Shown here: positions 5,885 to 6,883 of the stretch, piece after piece
How positions within the stretch are numbered: position 1 is the stretch's first letter
How the letters are laid out: the number at the start of each line of letters is the position of its first letter
Assembly (NCBI GenBank): GCA_002299135.1
Contig: DBNM01000104.1
Location: 1-6,883, forward strand
From: Candidatus Neomicrothrix sp. UBA672
Lineage (GTDB): Bacteria > Actinomycetota > Acidimicrobiia > Acidimicrobiales > MedAcidi-G1
DNA: 6,883 bases
Direction of reading: 5' to 3'
Notes under the pieces: model-generated
Told to the model about the DNA's origin: nothing
The model's database searches: none
The model's input: the letters and a program-made list of their open reading frames with translations, nothing else
Made by a program: the position numbers and the translations under genes

Positions 5885-5891
5885 TGAAAAT

Positions 5892-6883
5892 ATGACTGAA
5901 TACAAACCGCCTCTAAACGACATCAGACTAGTTCTAAATGAGATTAGTGATATAAGCAGATTGTGTGACCTACCAGGTTACGAACATGTAGATGTCGAGA
6001 CGGTTGATGGTGTTCTTGAAGAACTTGGACGTTTTGCAGCCGAAGTTATATCACCTGTTAACAAAATTGGTGATCAAGAAGGATGTTCAGTTTCAGACGG
6101 TGTAGTTACTATGCCAGAAGAGTTTGGGAAGGCTTGGGATCACTTCGTAGATGCCGGATGGGGAGCCATTTCGCAAGATCCAGATTACGGCGGCGGCGGC
6201 TTTCCATTAGCTGTCCACACTATTTTGACAGAGATGCTAGCAACAGCGAGTAGAGCATGGTCAATGGGTCCCATGCTGACAGCAGGTGCAATCGACTGTT
6301 TGCACACTTTTTCCGATGAAGCTCAAAAAGAAGTTTTTTTACCGAAATTAGTTACCGGTGAATGGTCAGGAACGATGAACCTGACTGAACCCCAAGCGGG
6401 TTCTGATGTAGGTGCTTTAACTACTAAGGCTGTACCTCAAGAAGACGGAACTTATAGAATTTTTGGAACTAAAATTTTCATAACTTTTGGAGAGCATGAG
6501 TTAGTCGAAAATATTATTCAGTTGGTGTTAGCACGCACTCCAGATAGTCCACCAGGCACAAAAGGAATATCTTGCTTCATCGTCCCCAAGTATCTAGTTG
6601 AAGATGACGGTTCGCTAGGAGAACGTAACGATTACCGTTGCCTATCCCTTGAACACAAGTTAGGTCTTCATGCCAGTCCGACTTGTGTAATTTCTTATGG
6701 TGAAGCTGGAGATGGAGCAGTTGGCTACTTGATTGGCGAAGAGCATCAAGGAATGCGTTACATGTTCAAAATGATGAATAACGCTCGTTTGGGTGTTGGA
6801 GTTGAAGGGTTAGCGGTAGCAGAGAGAGCGCTACAGCAGGCTTCTTCTTTCGCTTTGGATAGACGCCAGGGTAAAGCTATAGG
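5892..6883 (+). CDS. Acyl-CoA dehydrogenase, DmdC-like large subfamily (3' end cut by window)
   Basis: FAD-dependent acyl-CoA dehydrogenase that would introduce a trans-2,3 double bond into an acyl-CoA. I translated 330 residues plus 2 nt with no stop; family members of this type run near 600, so almost half is missing. The extra N-terminal segment typical of this subfamily is present (YKPPLNDIRLVLNEISDI, 4-21), then YGGGGFP (99-105), the flavin-contact motif NLTEPQAGSD (163-172), GTKIFIT (192-198) and NNARLGVGVEGLAVAERA (296-313). These features match proteins annotated as 3-methylmercaptopropionyl-CoA dehydrogenase (DmdC), but that group contains many enzymes of other or unknown substrate, so no symbol is given. 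The catalytic Glu would lie beyond the window. The ATG at 5892 has no clear Shine-Dalgarno, and an inverted repeat sits just before it. It may be co-transcribed with tdk. Confidence 0.88.
   Translation, partial: MTEYKPPLNDIRLVLNEISDISRLCDLPGYEHVDVETVDGVLEELGRFAAEVISPVNKIGDQEGCSVSDGVVTMPEEFGKAWDHFVDAGWGAISQDPDYGGGGFPLAVHTILTEMLATASRAWSMGPMLTAGAIDCLHTFSDEAQKEVFLPKLVTGEWSGTMNLTEPQAGSDVGALTTKAVPQEDGTYRIFGTKIFITFGEHELVENIIQLVLARTPDSPPGTKGISCFIVPKYLVEDDGSLGERNDYRCLSLEHKLGLHASPTCVISYGEAGDGAVGYLIGEEHQGMRYMFKMMNNARLGVGVEGLAVAERALQQASSFALDRRQGKAI

Noticed and set aside
6189..6200. Run of four GGC codons as a microsatellite or slippage site.
   Set aside because: It encodes the glycine stretch of the conserved YGGxG loop of acyl-CoA dehydrogenases; four units are too few to argue for instability.
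1..6883. tRNA, rRNA, riboswitch, CRISPR array or insertion sequence anywhere in the window.
   Set aside because: Coding density is very high, the few gaps are at most about 170 nt, and none shows cloverleaf, spaced identical repeats or transposase-like sequence.

Overview
The window is a compact piece of bacterial chromosome holding eight genes, two of them cut by the window edges. Base composition looks moderate to AT-leaning; I did not count it. Four things point to an actinobacterium of low to moderate GC, possibly a marine Acidimicrobiia-like lineage: an actinobacterial-style DapC and DapE, a Gram-positive type SOS box (CGAAC-N4-GTTCG), a lexA gene divergent from a LysM membrane protein, and an actinobacterial-type thymidine kinase with a CWCG zinc motif. 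That placement is inference, and the E. coli-like DapD is an unexpected partner in it.

Layout: (1) 1-3045, + strand, a dapC-dapD-dapE cluster for the succinylase branch of diaminopimelate/lysine synthesis; dapC lacks its first few codons. (2) 3050-3694, - strand, lexA, meeting dapE tail to tail with a 4-nt gap. (3) 3695-3864, the divergent control region between lexA and the LysM gene, holding four SOS-box-like sites, three of them at an exact 15-bp step. (4) 3865-4248, + strand, a 127-residue single-pass membrane protein with a LysM domain, the expected position and architecture of an SOS cell-division inhibitor (YneA / Rv2719c type). (5) 4253-5050, - strand, a RibD C-terminal-type reductase, again tail to tail with a 4-nt gap. 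(6) 5051-5201, a divergent promoter region that includes a 17-codon leader ORF whose stop overlaps the start of the next gene. (7) 5202-5849, + strand, type II thymidine kinase. (8) 5892 to the window end, + strand, the N-terminal 330 residues of a large acyl-CoA dehydrogenase of the DmdC-like subfamily.

How it works together: the dap genes give three steps of the route to meso-DAP for peptidoglycan and lysine. The central block is a self-contained SOS module: LexA should repress both itself and the LysM protein from the shared operator array, so DNA damage would raise both and the LysM protein would delay division at the envelope. The reductase and thymidine kinase may both touch thymidylate supply, but this rests on one family precedent. 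I found no mobile element, CRISPR array, tRNA or rRNA. I see no wholly new system; the most informative parts are the SOS operator array with its LysM partner, the leader ORF before tdk, and the mixed ancestry of the dap cluster.
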